Made by a program: the position numbers and the translations under genes. Shown here piece after piece: positions 1-11,085 of a DNA stretch of 64,000 bases. Under the pieces are notes generated by a model that was given only the letters and a program-made list of their open reading frames with translations, was not told the origin of the DNA and did no database searches. Where the stretch lies: positions 50,411,638-50,475,637 of the forward strand of contig NC_133398.1 in assembly GCF_047511655.1 (NCBI RefSeq). The letters run 5' to 3'. Numbering within the stretch: the stretch's first letter is position 1; each line of letters starts with the position of its first letter. This stretch comes from Castor canadensis (taxonomy: Eukaryota > Chordata > Mammalia > Rodentia > Castoridae).

Positions 1-1083
1 TAAAGAAATGGGCAAGTGAACTAAACAGAACTTTCTCAAAAGAAGAAATTCAAATGGCCAAAAAACACATGAAAAAATGCTCACCATCTCTAGCAATAAA
101 GGAAATGCAAATTAAAACTACACTAAGATTCCACCTCACCCCTGTTAGAATAGCCATCATTAGCAACACCACCAACAACAGGTGTTGGCGAGGATGCAGG
201 GAAAAAGGAACCCTCTTACACTGCTGGAGGGAATGTAAACTAGTACAACCACTCTGGAAAAAATTTGGAGGCTACTTAGAAAGCTAAACATTGATCTACC
301 ATATGATCCAGCAATACCACTCTTGGGGATATACCCAAAAGACTGTGACAAGGTTAATCCAGAGGCACCTGCACATCCAAGTTTATTGCAGCACTATTCA
401 CTATAGCCAAGTTATGGAAACAGCCAATATGCCCCACTACTGACGAGTGGATTAAGAAAATGTGGTATTTATACACAATGGAATTTTATGCAGCCATGAA
501 GAAGAACAAAATGTTATCATTTGCTGGTAAATGGATGGAATTGGAGAACATCATTGTGAGTGAGGTTAGCCTGGCCCAAAAGACCAAAAATCGTACTTTC
601 TCCTTCATATGCAGACATTAGATCAAGGGCAAACACAACAAGGGGATTGGACTCTGATTACATGGTAAAGGAAGAGCACACAAGGGAGGTATGAGGATAG
701 GTAAGAACCTAAAAAACTAGATAGCATTTGTTGCCCTCAATGCAGAGACTTTGAAGCAGCTGAGGCCAATAAGAGAAGGGGACCAGGAACTAGAGGAAAG
801 GTTAGATCAAGAAGAATTAACCTAGAAGGTAACACACATGTACAGGAAAGCAATGCGAGTCAACTCCCTGTATAACTGTCCTTACCTCAAGTAGCAAAAA
901 CCCTTGGTCCTTCCTATTATTGCTTATACTCTCTCTTCAACAAAATTAGAGATAAGGGCAAATAGTTTCTGCCAGGCAGCGAGGGGGTTGGGGGGAGAGG
1001 GAGGGGGCGAGGGGTAAGGGTGGGGGTGGGGGAAGGGGGAAGAAATGACCCAAACATTGTATGCTCATATGAATAAAAAAAAA
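1..1083 (+). mobile_element. LINE-1 3' end (ORF2 tail and 3' UTR)
   Basis: The first ~600 bases carry phrases typical of the end of mammalian L1 ORF2, such as 'catatgatccagcaatacca' and 'atggatggaattggagaaca'. Frameshifts and stops mean no long reading frame survives. A 3' UTR follows, with a G-rich polypurine tract (981-1044), and the element ends in an A-rich tail at about 1071-1083. The same 3' UTR type recurs antisense at 23.5-24.0 kb, so both belong to one subfamily. It is a dead 5'-truncated copy whose left part lies outside the window. Confidence 0.88.
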
Positions 1084-1084
1084 T

Positions 1085-1340
1085 CTGTCTGGAGACTGGT
1101 ACCAGTGGGAGGCTGTAAGGAAAGGGTGCAGGAGGGTGAAGGTAATGGAAATATTATGTACTCATGTATAAAAATGTAAAACTGAGATGTTGAGACTTTT
1201 CTAGGAATGGGAAGGAGTGATAGAGGATAATGATGGAGGGGGTGAATTCTACCATGATATATTGTAAGAATTTTTGTAAGTGTTATAATTTATCCCTAGT
1301 ACAACATTATGATAATTTCAATACTCTTGTTTTTCATAAA
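1085..1340 (+). mobile_element. L1 3' UTR fragment, different subfamily
   Basis: The stretch around 1200-1290 ('gataatgatggagggggtga') matches, in reverse complement, the antisense L1 3' UTR at 16.3 kb. It also resembles the L1 tail at 13.9-14.1 kb. It lies directly after the A-rich tail of the preceding L1. Limits are approximate. Confidence 0.5.
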
Positions 1341-2254
1341 CAATACTCCTGGCATCTACTATGTGCTCTGTCTCATTTAGTCATTGAGAATAGCAGAGAG
1401 TAGAGCAGACTGCATGGTGTTCTCTTATAATGCCCTCTTAGAAAAACAAGTGGAGTCTCCATTGGCACCTAGAAAATTACACCCTAAGTCCTCAACTCTT
1501 CTGAGATCTCTGGGTATTTTCCTGGCCATATGAACCAGAGTTGATTCGAGACTAATCAGTCTTTTCCAGTAGAATCTTGCCTAAGTAATGGTAGAGTCTT
1601 CCTCTCCAGTTCCCTTTCCTCTCCTTTACTAAAATAGTGCATACACTTATACTAGAAATATTACATAATCTCTTAATTGGCTCCATTTTAGTTACATGCT
1701 ATATTTTCATTTTTGTATTTTAGAATGATCCTTGATAAGGATGAGTGTATTTTAACACATATTGTGAACTGAGAGGTATATGTACATATAACTCATTGAA
1801 AGATACATATGTCTATCCATTTATTTATATTCCATAAGGCTTTACATTCTTGTTACTGAAAACTTAAGCATCAGGTTCATGATCATCCTAGAGGAATGAG
1901 CTAAAGAAGAAATAAACTAATGTACTAAGGCTCAGAGCTTATGTTTGGAAGGGCTCCATGAAAGGATATGTCAGGTGTGGAAGTAGGAAGAGTTCTGGAG
2001 ACATGAGGACATTACAGCATACCAGAGGAGGGGGAGTGAGATAACAAAAGACACAGAACCACCTACCTGGCCAACTTCTTGATGCCTTTTATTTGCAGAA
2101 TTGGCTGATGGGTTGATCATACAGACTGACTAGAGGAACTGAGCTAAACTTTTTAAATGCCAGGACAGAAGTAGAGAAGAGTGGTTTTGGAAAAAGAACA
2201 TATTTTCAGTTGAGGAGATTAATTTACATAGTATTTCAATAGCTCAGAAAATAA
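1341..2254. other. gene-free spacer
   Basis: AT-rich sequence with no gene, RNA gene or clear repeat recognised. Short frames here show no family resemblance. Confidence 0.5.
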
Positions 2255-2880
2255 AGGGTAGAATTGTGAAATGGGATTGCATTAAATTAAATAGCTTCTG
2301 CACAGCAACAAAATAATTATCAAGGTGAAGAGGCAACCTTCAGGATGGAAGAAAATCTTTGCTACTATTCATCTGACAAGAGATGTATATCCAGAATATA
2401 CAAAGAGGTAAAAATTTTAGCACTAAAGAAGCAATAAGTGGGGCAAATGAATTGAATAGACAGTTCACAAAAGAAGTACGAATGACCAATGTCTACATTA
2501 AAAAAATGTTCCACATCCTTTTCCAGGAATGAAACACAAATTCAGTCTACTTTGAGATTCCATTTTAGTCACACTGAGTGTCATTGAGGAAAGAAACAAC
2601 AAGAAGTGCTGGGGAAGATTCAGGGAAAAAGGAACACTTACATACTGTTGGTGGGAATTTTAAATAGTTCATTCATAAAGGAAGCCAGTAGGGAGGTTCC
2701 TCAAAAACTAAAATTAGAGCTATCATATGATCCTGTTCAACCACTCATGGATATTTACCCAAAGGAATCAAAGTCAGCGTACTGTAGGGATCCCTGCACA
2801 CCCATGTTTACTGTGGTATTATGCATAGCAGAGAAATTATGGAATCAGCCTGGGTGCCCATGGATGGATGGAAATTTTGG

Positions 2881-2922
<42 letters not shown>

Positions 2923-3225
2923 GGAGTATTATTCAGTTTTAAGGAAGAATGAAATTTTTAGGTAAATGGATGGAATTGATAATCATTACATTAAGTGAAG
3001 TAAGCCTGTGTCAAAAATATTGCAATTTTTTCTAATATGGAAAATGTAGATTTAAAACAAAACAGAAAAGAAATGAATGTAAAAGGGAGATTCATTGGGG
3101 GAACCAGTGAGAGACAAGATGTGAACAAGAGTGTCATGGGGGGTTGAATTTGAATGAAGTTTATTGTGTACATGTATGAAAATGCCATCATGAAACCATT
3201 ATTTTTTAAAATAAAATAATTATTT
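2255..3225 (+). mobile_element. LINE-1 3' end, older copy
   Basis: Phrases such as 'agcttctgcacagcaaca', 'catctgacaagagatgtata' and 'tgatcctgttcaaccactca' follow the order of the L1 ORF2 3' end. The copy is more diverged than the one at the window start and has no usable reading frame. A CA microsatellite sits inside it where L1 normally reads into 'acaatggagtattattcag'. An A-rich tail lies near 3210-3225. Confidence 0.8.
2884..2920. repeat. (CA)n microsatellite
   Basis: About 18 uninterrupted CA units, inside the L1 fragment and directly before 'atggagtattatt'. Confidence 0.95.
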
Positions 3226-3239
3226 TGACAAAACAGCCT

Positions 3240-4170
3240 ACTATGGAGGAAGAACTGGCTCTGGTTTCCCATTTTTAGGTGGGTCTTGACTGATCTATAA
3301 ATTACCAACTCATCTTTTTCTTCTCTGGGTCTCCTTACACACACATAAGTGGGCGTGATCATTTGCTTCATTTATATGTATCCTTTCTATGGGAAAATTG
3401 GATGCATTTAAGTTTTATTTGCAACATTTGTCAGGTAATAATTAGTGCACTACCTGAGGTTGAAAAGCTAGTAGATTTAAGACCTTGGTCAATGTTTTTG
3501 CCTGCAAACGTTCTCATTCTTCTCTCTGCATGTCTATATTCTCACTTCAAACTACCACAGATATTGACTTTAAAGACCTGACCTATTTTCTCCTTGGAAT
3601 ACCTATCCAGGAATCTATAAGATACTTTAAGCAGAGAAATCATTTTACTAACTTTGTGTTCTAGATCTTACTCAGTCCCTAACATTTTGGGAGATCAGTC
3701 TCAATGTTTATGAATGAATGCATCATTGTAACAACTGTAGAAACAGTAAAAAATGCATGGTACATCTATGATTTTTGAGCACAATAGATTTAATTATATT
3801 TTTAAATTCTTCATGATCCTTCAAGAAAAGTTATAATTGAAGATTTGGTGGATAATTTCATCAAGAGAACATCATTTAGCAGAATGGATATTTTCTTCAA
3901 GCTTGTTTTTCTAATATTCATAATATGAGTATGAGAAAGAAGGGCCTGGGTAAATGGAAATTCACGGCCCACTTTTGCTTTCATGATGTTCAAGGACCTG
4001 TGATGATCTTCCCTTTCTCTCTCTCCTCCTTCCCTCAGGTCATAAGGACACAACTTGAACTTTACATTGTGGTCCAAGACTTCCTCCCATACTCTTGGCC
4101 ACTTTTCAACATTATGTTATTTGGGAACCAACTTAGGTGCAGTAGGGATGTGATGTAAGTTAATTGAACT
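3240..4170 (+). repeat. segmental duplication block S, copy 1
   Basis: This block aligns by eye with 12,480-13,320 in the same orientation. The clearest stretch is 'aaattcttcatgatccttca' with the ~180 bases after it, including 'gttataattgaagattt' and 'ataaggacacaac'. The second copy lies upstream of the intact IFN gene, so this looks like IFN-cluster flank left by duplication. Divergence is substantial, so the duplication is old. Confidence 0.75.
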
Positions 4171-4869
4171 GACTAACTTATGTGCTTACGTTCTAAGGGA
4201 GTGACTTTTTCTGTGAAGTAAAAATAGTCTAAAATTTAAGAAGTGATTCTAAAAACATATTAAAACCACTTTCTTAAATCACTAAATATAGTTGTCTGGA
4301 TTCCTTTCATTGAAATTTTTTTGAGGTTTGCTCTCTTAATTTTTATGAGTTTAAGAATAAACATAAACACCCAGGACTTTCCTTTCTACCCATTTTCCAG
4401 CTATGTGGACTCTGATATCCTCTTTCGGCTTTAGTAATTCCATAAGAGACCTCTTCCATCCAGCCAACTGTTCTCATTGCCAAGGACAACAAATCAGCTT
4501 CTCACCTCCAAACTAGTGGGTTTCCTATCCCCTTATGATAAATCCCTGGGAAGAAACTCTTCTCTCCTTTCCATCCCATGATGGAGTTGTCAGTGCAAAC
4601 AGACCTTTAGTATGACTCAGAGAAAGAACATTTTGAACTTTCTGTGAGAAAGCAGTGAGCATTTTGAAAGAGCTCCTCAACAAAGCCTTTCACACTGAAA
4701 TCCATCACATTAATATAATTATCTATGGGTATCTAAAGTTGGAATCAAAATAGATGATCAACTCACAACCTGGCCTCTATGTTGCCTATGTATCTTTAGC
4801 TTTAAAATACTTGATTTTGTTTGTTGAAAAATTTTTAAAAATCTGAAATGAAAACCACTGTCATACTGA
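4171..4869. other. gene-free spacer
   Basis: AT-rich sequence with no recognisable gene or repeat. Confidence 0.5.
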
Positions 4870-5115
4870 CATGTTTGCTTGCCTGCCTGTGTATACAACA
4901 CTAATGACCTACATAAACACAGAGTTACAGAGAGCTTTTCCTCAGTCCCCAGACAGCCTGCTCACAGCACATGTATCACAAAGACCATCATGCTTAGGTA
5001 ACACGGTGTTTTCCAGGGTACATGACTCTGGAGTATTGGGGAAATGCCCTAAGCTCTTGGCACTGGATGTGCTTGCTCTACAGGGAATCACATAAGCAGA
5101 GCTCATGATGACTCT
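4870..5115 (+). repeat. dispersed repeat resembling the outer LTR part at 59.9-60.2 kb
   Basis: This stretch matches the reverse complement of about 59,890-60,165 over some 240 bases. Shared words include 'ttgcctgcctgtgt', 'tgacctacat/tgacccctat', 'aaggccatcatg/aagaccatcatg' and 'agcagagctcat'. The 60-kb copy lies at the outer end of a retroviral LTR, so this may be a diverged U3 fragment of a related LTR. A 74-codon frame here is not considered a gene. Confidence 0.5.
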
Positions 5116-5959
5116 TTATAGTCTTCATTGAAGTTTCCTTTAAAAAGACAAGAAATGAGTTTTGGTCTTTTTGTGTGATCTTTTTCATGAAGGCTCTAAA
5201 GTGATTGAGAATGAATACATTGACACAGAAGCATGTGAAGCAGGTGACCAGGCAGGGCTGTGGCTATCAAGCAACCACAGCCCTGAACAGAGTACACATG
5301 GACCTTTTATTTGCAAGCACTGTATGTGAACTTAGCAGGTGACTTTAGATCAATGAGGAAGGGTGCAGAATCTCCAGGATTTGACTTCTTTCCCTTGTTT
5401 GCTTCTTGCTTACTTGAGAACTTCTTGGAGCATATTGTACAGGAACTCTAAGTTCTGTTAGCTATTCTAATTGTTCCCTTACCTCATTTGTGCTTTGTTT
5501 GCAGATTACACTGTTTCCAGTGTATAGCTCATGCTGGTGTGGATTTTTCCACCTCAAATAGCAAGCCCTGTGAGTCAAATATTTCCTACACCTTTTTAAG
5601 ACCCCAGTATTACTATGTCAAAGACATTGTTGGGAGTATCAGTTATGCAGGGAATAGCCACACAAGGAAATCTTTTCTATAGATTTCAGAACTTATAACA
5701 TTCTTAGCTTTATGACTGGTGGAAGCTAGTGTAGTGCTATAACTAAAAGTATACTCCAAAGGTTTTACCTGATAGTCACAAAGATGTTAGCCCCACAAGA
5801 GAAGTTGATAGTAAATGGCTATTAAGTGTATTTAGACAACACAGGGTAATTTTGTTTGTTCATTTGCAAAATTCCATCACTCCACAGTCAGGCAGTTCTA
5901 GTCAGTCAACCAGAACTTAGGCTATTCAACACAGAGGTGGCTTCTTCAGAGAACTTCAG
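5116..5959. other. gene-free spacer
   Basis: No gene recognised. It contains one short perfect hairpin (5254-5284), a 10-base arm 'agggctgtgg' with its complement after 11 bases. Confidence 0.5.
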
Positions 5960-6640
5960 TTCATAGCACAAAGGAGGCAAGGGACAAATGCTGAACCTTT
6001 TATCCCACAGAGGTATTCATTGACCAAAAAAGGACAGGACCTGACTGAAGCTGGGAGGATTTTCATTCTCTGTGGTATAAAGAGAAGGAAATGAACTCTT
6101 CCAATATTGGGGTAAGTTCTGTCTAGGAAAGAACCTATTTTAGTTCTAGAGAAAGTCTGCCAGCAGACAGACTTGTGTACAGAACAGAAACCTAATTGCC
6201 ATACTTAGACTCTGTCTTTGCCTGCCTTGGTCAGTAGGTGGCTCTCATTCTCTTTAAATGTTCCAATAGCTCCCAGGGTAAAAATGGATGCTGACTCCTG
6301 TTTCCCTTTTGTCACAGCTACTGTTACATCATCCTAACAAGAATACTTCCTCATTTCTAAAAATACTTACCAGGCTGGTTAAAAAGCCCCTCATATGGGA
6401 GTTTTTGACAAACCTAAAACTTTCATTTTCTGCTTCCACTTGGTGGTTATATACACTTTAAGAAAATTGTCAGTGAGAAACCAAGAGGGAAAAAGCTGCA
6501 GCTGTCTGAATGATCAGGGCAGGTTAATGAGGAGTGAGGAGGGCCTGGGATTTGTGCACTGGGGAGGGAGGACACTGTTGTGATGTGAGTGTGGAAGAAT
6601 GGGGTCCAGGAGGGGGAGTATGGCACAATAGGAATCTGCA
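5960..6640 (+). repeat. segmental duplication block D, copy 1
   Basis: This block aligns with 21,440-22,090. Shared stretches include 'cttccaatatt', 'ctaggtggctctcat/gtaggtggctctcat', 'ttttgtcacag' plus 'tactgttac/tactattac', 'aaaaagcc', and 'gtcagtgagaaaccaaga/gacagtgagaaaccaaga'. A third, shorter copy is at 30.2-30.6 kb. The blocks are non-coding flank of IFN units. Confidence 0.8.
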
Positions 6641-7444
6641 AGTTAAATACTTGCCTATAGTCACACATATGTACACATATGTGTGTATATTGTGTATAAT
6701 ATATTACTTATTGCATAGTTTATACTATGTTTTGTAATATGTGAGTCTTCTTCAGGACAACTCACATTACTCTTTTTAGACTGCTTACCTTTTAGTGTCA
6801 GAGCATAATATGACAGCTCACTATTCTCTTATAGTCCTTATGAAAAAATAAGAAAATAGTCACATCTGTTATCCTCACTCAGTGGGAGATACTATGCCTT
6901 TGCCTTTAAATGTTTTGATACTGATACCATGGGAATAATTCCACTCCAGATTACATTTGTGGAGAATGAGCCTCAGAGAACTTAAGTGAATTATCCAGGA
7001 CCAAATATATTTGCTGGTTGAATTTAGAGTCAATGTAGAATCCTATATTATATGTTATAAGCAATTATTTAAGTCTCATATTTTGTAATTCTGACTTTTT
7101 AATCTAAAAATTACATGCTACTTTGCTTTCTGTCTTTTATTGATGGATGCCATGATTTGAACTTTTTTTCTTTAAAATGGTTTCACCCAATTTCCCTTTA
7201 TATTGCTGATGAGAAAATTTTTATTGTAGTTTCGCTTCTCTATCTTCTAAAAGAATTACCCAAGAATATTATATTAATTGCAAATTGTTTACTTTACTCT
7301 TCAGAGTTATGGTTTTTATGAAATCATTACCTAGACATAGATCAAATCTTAATTTAGTTGGGTTAAAAGAAGCAATGGAGACAAGTTATTGACACATCTA
7401 TCTCTAGTAGAAAGTGAGGTATGTTTGTTTAAATAAAAGTAAGA
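6641..7444. other. gene-free spacer
   Basis: AT-rich, with an imperfect TATG/CATA-rich patch near 6660-6740. Nothing else recognised. Confidence 0.5.
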
Positions 7445-7775
7445 ATAGTGGACAGGAATAGTGACTCAAGTTTGTAATTCTAGGTGCCTGGTATGTGGAG
7501 ATCAGGAGGATCACAATTCTAGGCCAGTCCAGGCAAAAAAAGCTTGTCATACCCCATCTCAACAAATTGCTGGGCATAGTGGTGAAGGCCTGTCATTCTA
7601 GGTATGCAAGGAAGCACAAATAGGAGGGTTGTGATTCAGGTGAGCCCAGGTATAGAGTGAGACTTTGTCTCAAAATTAACTAAAGCAAAAAGGGCTGGAG
7701 GCAGAGATCAAACAGTATAGGGCTTTCCTAGTAAGCATGAAGCCCTGAGTTCAAACCACACAGAATATCAAACAA
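7445..7775 (+). mobile_element. composite SINE (B1-like plus ID/tRNA-like)
   Basis: The 5' part carries B1/7SL-like words ('agatcaggaggatcacaatt', 'gggcatagtggtgaaggcct'). The 3' part is the tRNA-derived half, with 'agcatgaagccctgagttca' resembling an RNA polymerase III B box. This is the clearest sense-strand SINE in the window and the main clue to a castorimorph rodent. Confidence 0.75.
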
Positions 7776-8844
7776 ATTATTCTATTCTAATTTTCAATTT
7801 GAGTTTAATTTTCTTTAAAAAACTTCAGGTGTTCTATCCAATGGATTTAAGTCTTTCAGTGATAAAATCTTTATGTTAAAGTTAAACCCAGGTACATAGT
7901 GATCTAAAACCAAAATTTCATGTCTGATCATGAGATCTTTTTGGTTCCCTTTATTTTCCAGGTTAACCTCTGGATTTGTCTCCATGATGAAGGAAAGTTA
8001 GACCTGTTTGACAAACTCCTTAGGAGAAAGATATTTATATTTTTATTTTACAAATTTGTAGAGTTGATAGCAATTCCTCAATCTTTAATACATAATAATC
8101 TCACATTTTCTCTCATAAAAGACTACTTTCAAATATGACCATGTGCTGTGCTTCCCTAAGGCCTGGTGAACAAAATTGTAACAGGTGTTTCCATCTTTCA
8201 AAAATTTTTTACTGATGACAATTTCAGTTGTTGCCAAAAATGCTATCTTTCACTTTTTGATACTCATGGATTTGTGAATTCTAAAATCCACAGTATTTTC
8301 TTCTTTCCCTTGTATCCCTCCTCACTCCACTTAGACAGTACTGTTTCATCTGACCCTCTGGCTCAAGGTGCTCACAGCTACAATGTTCCAATTTAATGCT
8401 CACTAACTCACTCTTCAAGTAGGCACAAGTCAGCTCACCACAAATTAAACTTTTATTGTAGGTTGATTGCTTTTTTTCTTCCAAACAATCATCTGCCAAT
8501 GATTAGGCAGCTGTGACCCCTTTTCTTTTGATTGTGTAACAACGTGTCAAATGTTGTCTTAATGTACAGATGACAGGAACAAAAAATTTGCTAAATATGT
8601 GTGCTTGTAGGCAGAGGGTTAGGTAAATTATTTTTCCACTTTTATCTCAATTACCAATAGATAGTTCATTTTTCCAAATCAATATTTCTATGTTCAGCTG
8701 TTGAACAGTAATTATGTTCTAAGATTCTGAACTGGCCACAAACGAATCAATGATGATTTTCTCCCATCATAGACTTATATACTGAAGTAGCTATTATTCT
8801 TTCCTAGATTATTCATTCAATGCATGTCTTTTTGCCCCCTCTTT
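7776..8844. other. gene-free spacer
   Basis: AT-rich with only short chance frames. No repeat family identified. Confidence 0.5.
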
Positions 8845-9118
8845 GGTGGTACTGGGGTTTGAATTTGGTGCCTTCTACATGATAAGCAGGTGCTCTCCAA
8901 TTTGAGCCAAACTTATAAACTTTTATGCTTTGATTAATCTTTGAATAAGGTCTCACATTAATGTCCAGCCTGGGCTGGACTGGACTTTAATCCTCCTATT
9001 TATACCCATACGTGGGATGACATACTACCATGCCTAATTCAATACCTTTTTTCCTGAGAAGTCCTCTAACAGCTTCCAAAGTAACAAGGATTACAGGTGT
9101 GAGCCACTGTGCATAGCC
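8845..9118 (-). mobile_element. composite SINE, antisense
   Basis: Reading the minus strand, the tRNA/ID-like part corresponds to 'gtactggggtttgaattt' on the plus strand. The B1-like part ends in 'ggattacaggtgtgagccac' on the plus strand. Moderately diverged. Confidence 0.7.
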
Positions 9119-9359
9119 CTAACCTCCCATTATTCTTTAAAGTATCACTATTCTTTTAAGGCTAATTTCTTACAAAAGTCAAAGGCACAAAAGGCAGAAA
9201 CTGTACTAGTTATGTTCACCGTCTGTACCCCAAGGACAACATACATCCTAGCTTAGAGAAAGTCTACTCTTATTTGTTATTTAAATATAATAAGATGGGC
9301 AAATAAGCAGTACTATTTATTTTTGCAATATCAGGATGTCTTTTTAAAGAATTACCATA

Positions 9360-10030
9360 CAGTTGATAACTAGAATATGTAAGGTAGACCCAAAGCTTAA
9401 CTGCAAAAAATCTAAAAAAATAAATAAAAATAAAATCTAGGTCAAAGTAGGCATTTCTCAAGAGAAGAAACAAAAATCGCATGGGTGCAAGAAAAATGCT
9501 CAAGATTATTAATCATCATAGGAATGTAGATCAAAGTAACAATAACATGTCAAATCACTAAGTAGGGCAAGAGCCAAAAAGAATAAAAACAAGTGTTGTT
9601 AAGGATAAAGGAATCCTTGCACACTACTGATGGGATAGATATTACTAAGTAATAAATAATATTATGGAGTTTCCTCAAAACATTAAAAGTAGAATTACCA
9701 TCATATGATCCAGCAATATCAATACTGGGTACATATCCAAACAAAAATTAAATCACTCCATCCGAGAGACATATGTACTCCCATGTTTGCGCAGCATCAT
9801 TCAAAGAAGCCAAAGAGATGGAAACAAACTAAGTGTCATCCATTGGTGAATAGGTAAAGAAAATATGATACATATACAGCATGCAATACTTTTCAGCTCT
9901 ACTGTGTATGAATATAAAAATAAATTTAGTAACTTTAAAAATGATGGAAAGAATTAATGATCCCATGTTCTCTACAGTAAATATTTGGTGAATAAAGCAA
10001 AATAAATTAAGTACACATATACAAAATTTT
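9360..10030 (+). mobile_element. LINE-1 3' end, diverged
   Basis: L1 ORF2-tail words appear in order: 'catttctcaagagaagaa', 'tatgatccagcaatatcaat', 'gcagcatcattcaaagaagc'. The element is broken by many changes and ends just beside the probable polyadenylation site of the IFN gene, which is transcribed towards it. Confidence 0.75.
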
Positions 10031-10319
10031 TTATTATATAAAATGAAATGTAAAGGTACACATGATAGATTGATAAAAGCATATAAATCTTCTAAATAAA
10101 TAAATATTCAGACACATAAATAAACACTTCTGTATGAACATTGGGAACTGATGCCTATAGAGTTGAACAAAATGTTGCTTAATATCCCTGAAACCATTTG
10201 ACAGATAAATTGAATTCATGTCACAGTTACTGTAGAAATGAGAGTCTTTGTAATGGCAGAACTTGTGAAAGTGATCAGCAGATTAGTCACTGACAGTCAT
10301 TTCCATGATGAACCAGGTC
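10030..10319 (-). promoter_or_regulatory. IFN 3' UTR with AU-rich elements and poly(A) signal
   Basis: On the minus strand, downstream of the IFN stop, 10,093-10,125 holds two ATTTATTTAT-type clusters (seen on the plus strand as 'aaataaataaatatt' and 'acataaataaac'). Repeated ATTTA pentamers are the class of element that makes IFN and cytokine mRNAs unstable. The reverse complement of 'tttatt' at 10,030-10,035 gives AATAAA, about 285 bases after the stop, a plausible polyadenylation signal. Function is inferred from sequence class. Confidence 0.6.
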
Positions 10320-10889
10320 TCATTCCTTATTCCTTAATTGTTCTTGCAAGATTACTGAGAAAGAGAGGAATCCCATCATTTCTGTTCTGACCACCTCCCA
10401 CGCACAAAGGCTGTATTTCTTCTCCTTCAGGTAGAGAGAGATCCTGTCGAAGTAGTCCCTCACAGCCAGTTTGGAGTCCTCATGGGTCAGGGAAGGTTCT
10501 TCCACCCTCACCTGCTGTGTCAGACAGGCTTTCAGGTTTTTCAGCTGCTGAGAGAGGCTGGCACAGAATTTGTATCGAAGAGTCTTCTCCCAAGCAGTTG
10601 AGGAGTCCTCTGTGCAGAAGAGACTGAGGATATTCTGGGTCATTTCATAGATGAAAGACATGACTTGTTCCTTCTGGAACTGGTTGCCCTCAACCACATC
10701 CTGGGGGAGTCCAAAGTCACTTGTGTCCTTCCAGCAGAAGGTAGTAGAGATTCTCTTCATGGCTCTCAGGTGTGTCATGGTCCTCTTGTTACCCAAACTA
10801 TAGTTCTGAGGCAGGTCACAGTCCAGGGAGCACGCTGACCTGCAGCTGAGCACCACCAGGACCACCAGGAAAGCAGTGGGCAAGGCCAT
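10320..10889 (-). CDS. type I interferon, IFN-alpha-like, intact
   Basis: A single-exon 189-codon frame, the usual IFN-alpha length. Type I IFNs are secreted antiviral cytokines that bind IFNAR1/IFNAR2 and activate JAK-STAT signalling. Residues 1-23 form a hydrophobic signal peptide; the mature chain starts at Cys24 in 'CDLPQ'. The four conserved cysteines are present at 24, 52, 122 and 162 (mature 1, 29, 99, 139), expected to pair 1-99 and 29-139. The helix-E signature reads 'EKKYSLCAWEVVR', and 'EDSKLAVRDYF' matches the alpha pattern. Extra cysteines lie at 92 and 109 (mature 69 and 86); Cys86 occurs in some alpha subtypes. One N-glycosylation sequon (NYS) is at residues 29-31. The mature length of 166 aa and the end in 'LRNKE' fit alpha, not the longer omega. 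It is the only intact IFN gene of five IFN loci here. The subtype cannot be assigned by eye. Confidence 0.95.
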   Translation of the reverse strand: MALPTAFLVVLVVLSCRSACSLDCDLPQNYSLGNKRTMTHLRAMKRISTTFCWKDTSDFGLPQDVVEGNQFQKEQVMSFIYEMTQNILSLFCTEDSSTAWEKTLRYKFCASLSQQLKNLKACLTQQVRVEEPSLTHEDSKLAVRDYFDRISLYLKEKKYSLCAWEVVRTEMMGFLSFSVILQEQLRNKE

Positions 10890-10980
10890 TGGAGATGCTG
10901 CAGATGCTGCTGCCTGGCTGAGGGGAGTGATCCAGAACCTTTGCTACTAGGTTCTCTGAAAAACTTGATGTGTTCATTTG

Positions 10981-11085
10981 ACTTAAATAGGGAATGTTCC
11001 ACATTCCATTTTCTGATTGCCCTCCCCTTTACCCCTGTTTCTCCTATTGCTTTTCCTTTAGTCATTTTCTACTTTCATTTTGCAC
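10981..11085 (-). promoter_or_regulatory. virus-inducible IFN promoter (TATA box and IRF-type elements)
   Basis: On the minus strand, TATTTAAG (10,982-10,989) lies about 95 bases before the start codon, the TATA form usual for IFN-alpha genes. Upstream, 10,997-11,016 gives 'gaaaatggaatgtggaa', and 11,056-11,083 gives 'gaaagtagaaaatga', the GAAANN-type repeats bound by IRF3/IRF7 in virus response elements. Induction by virus sensing is inferred from these motifs and the gene family. Confidence 0.75.

Noticed and set aside
2606-2965. 119-codon plus-strand frame
   Set aside because: It is an L1 ORF2 tail remnant lengthened by a CA microsatellite, not a gene.
5254-5284. 10-bp perfect hairpin
   Set aside because: Short arms are expected by chance in a 64-kb window, and no context supports a function.
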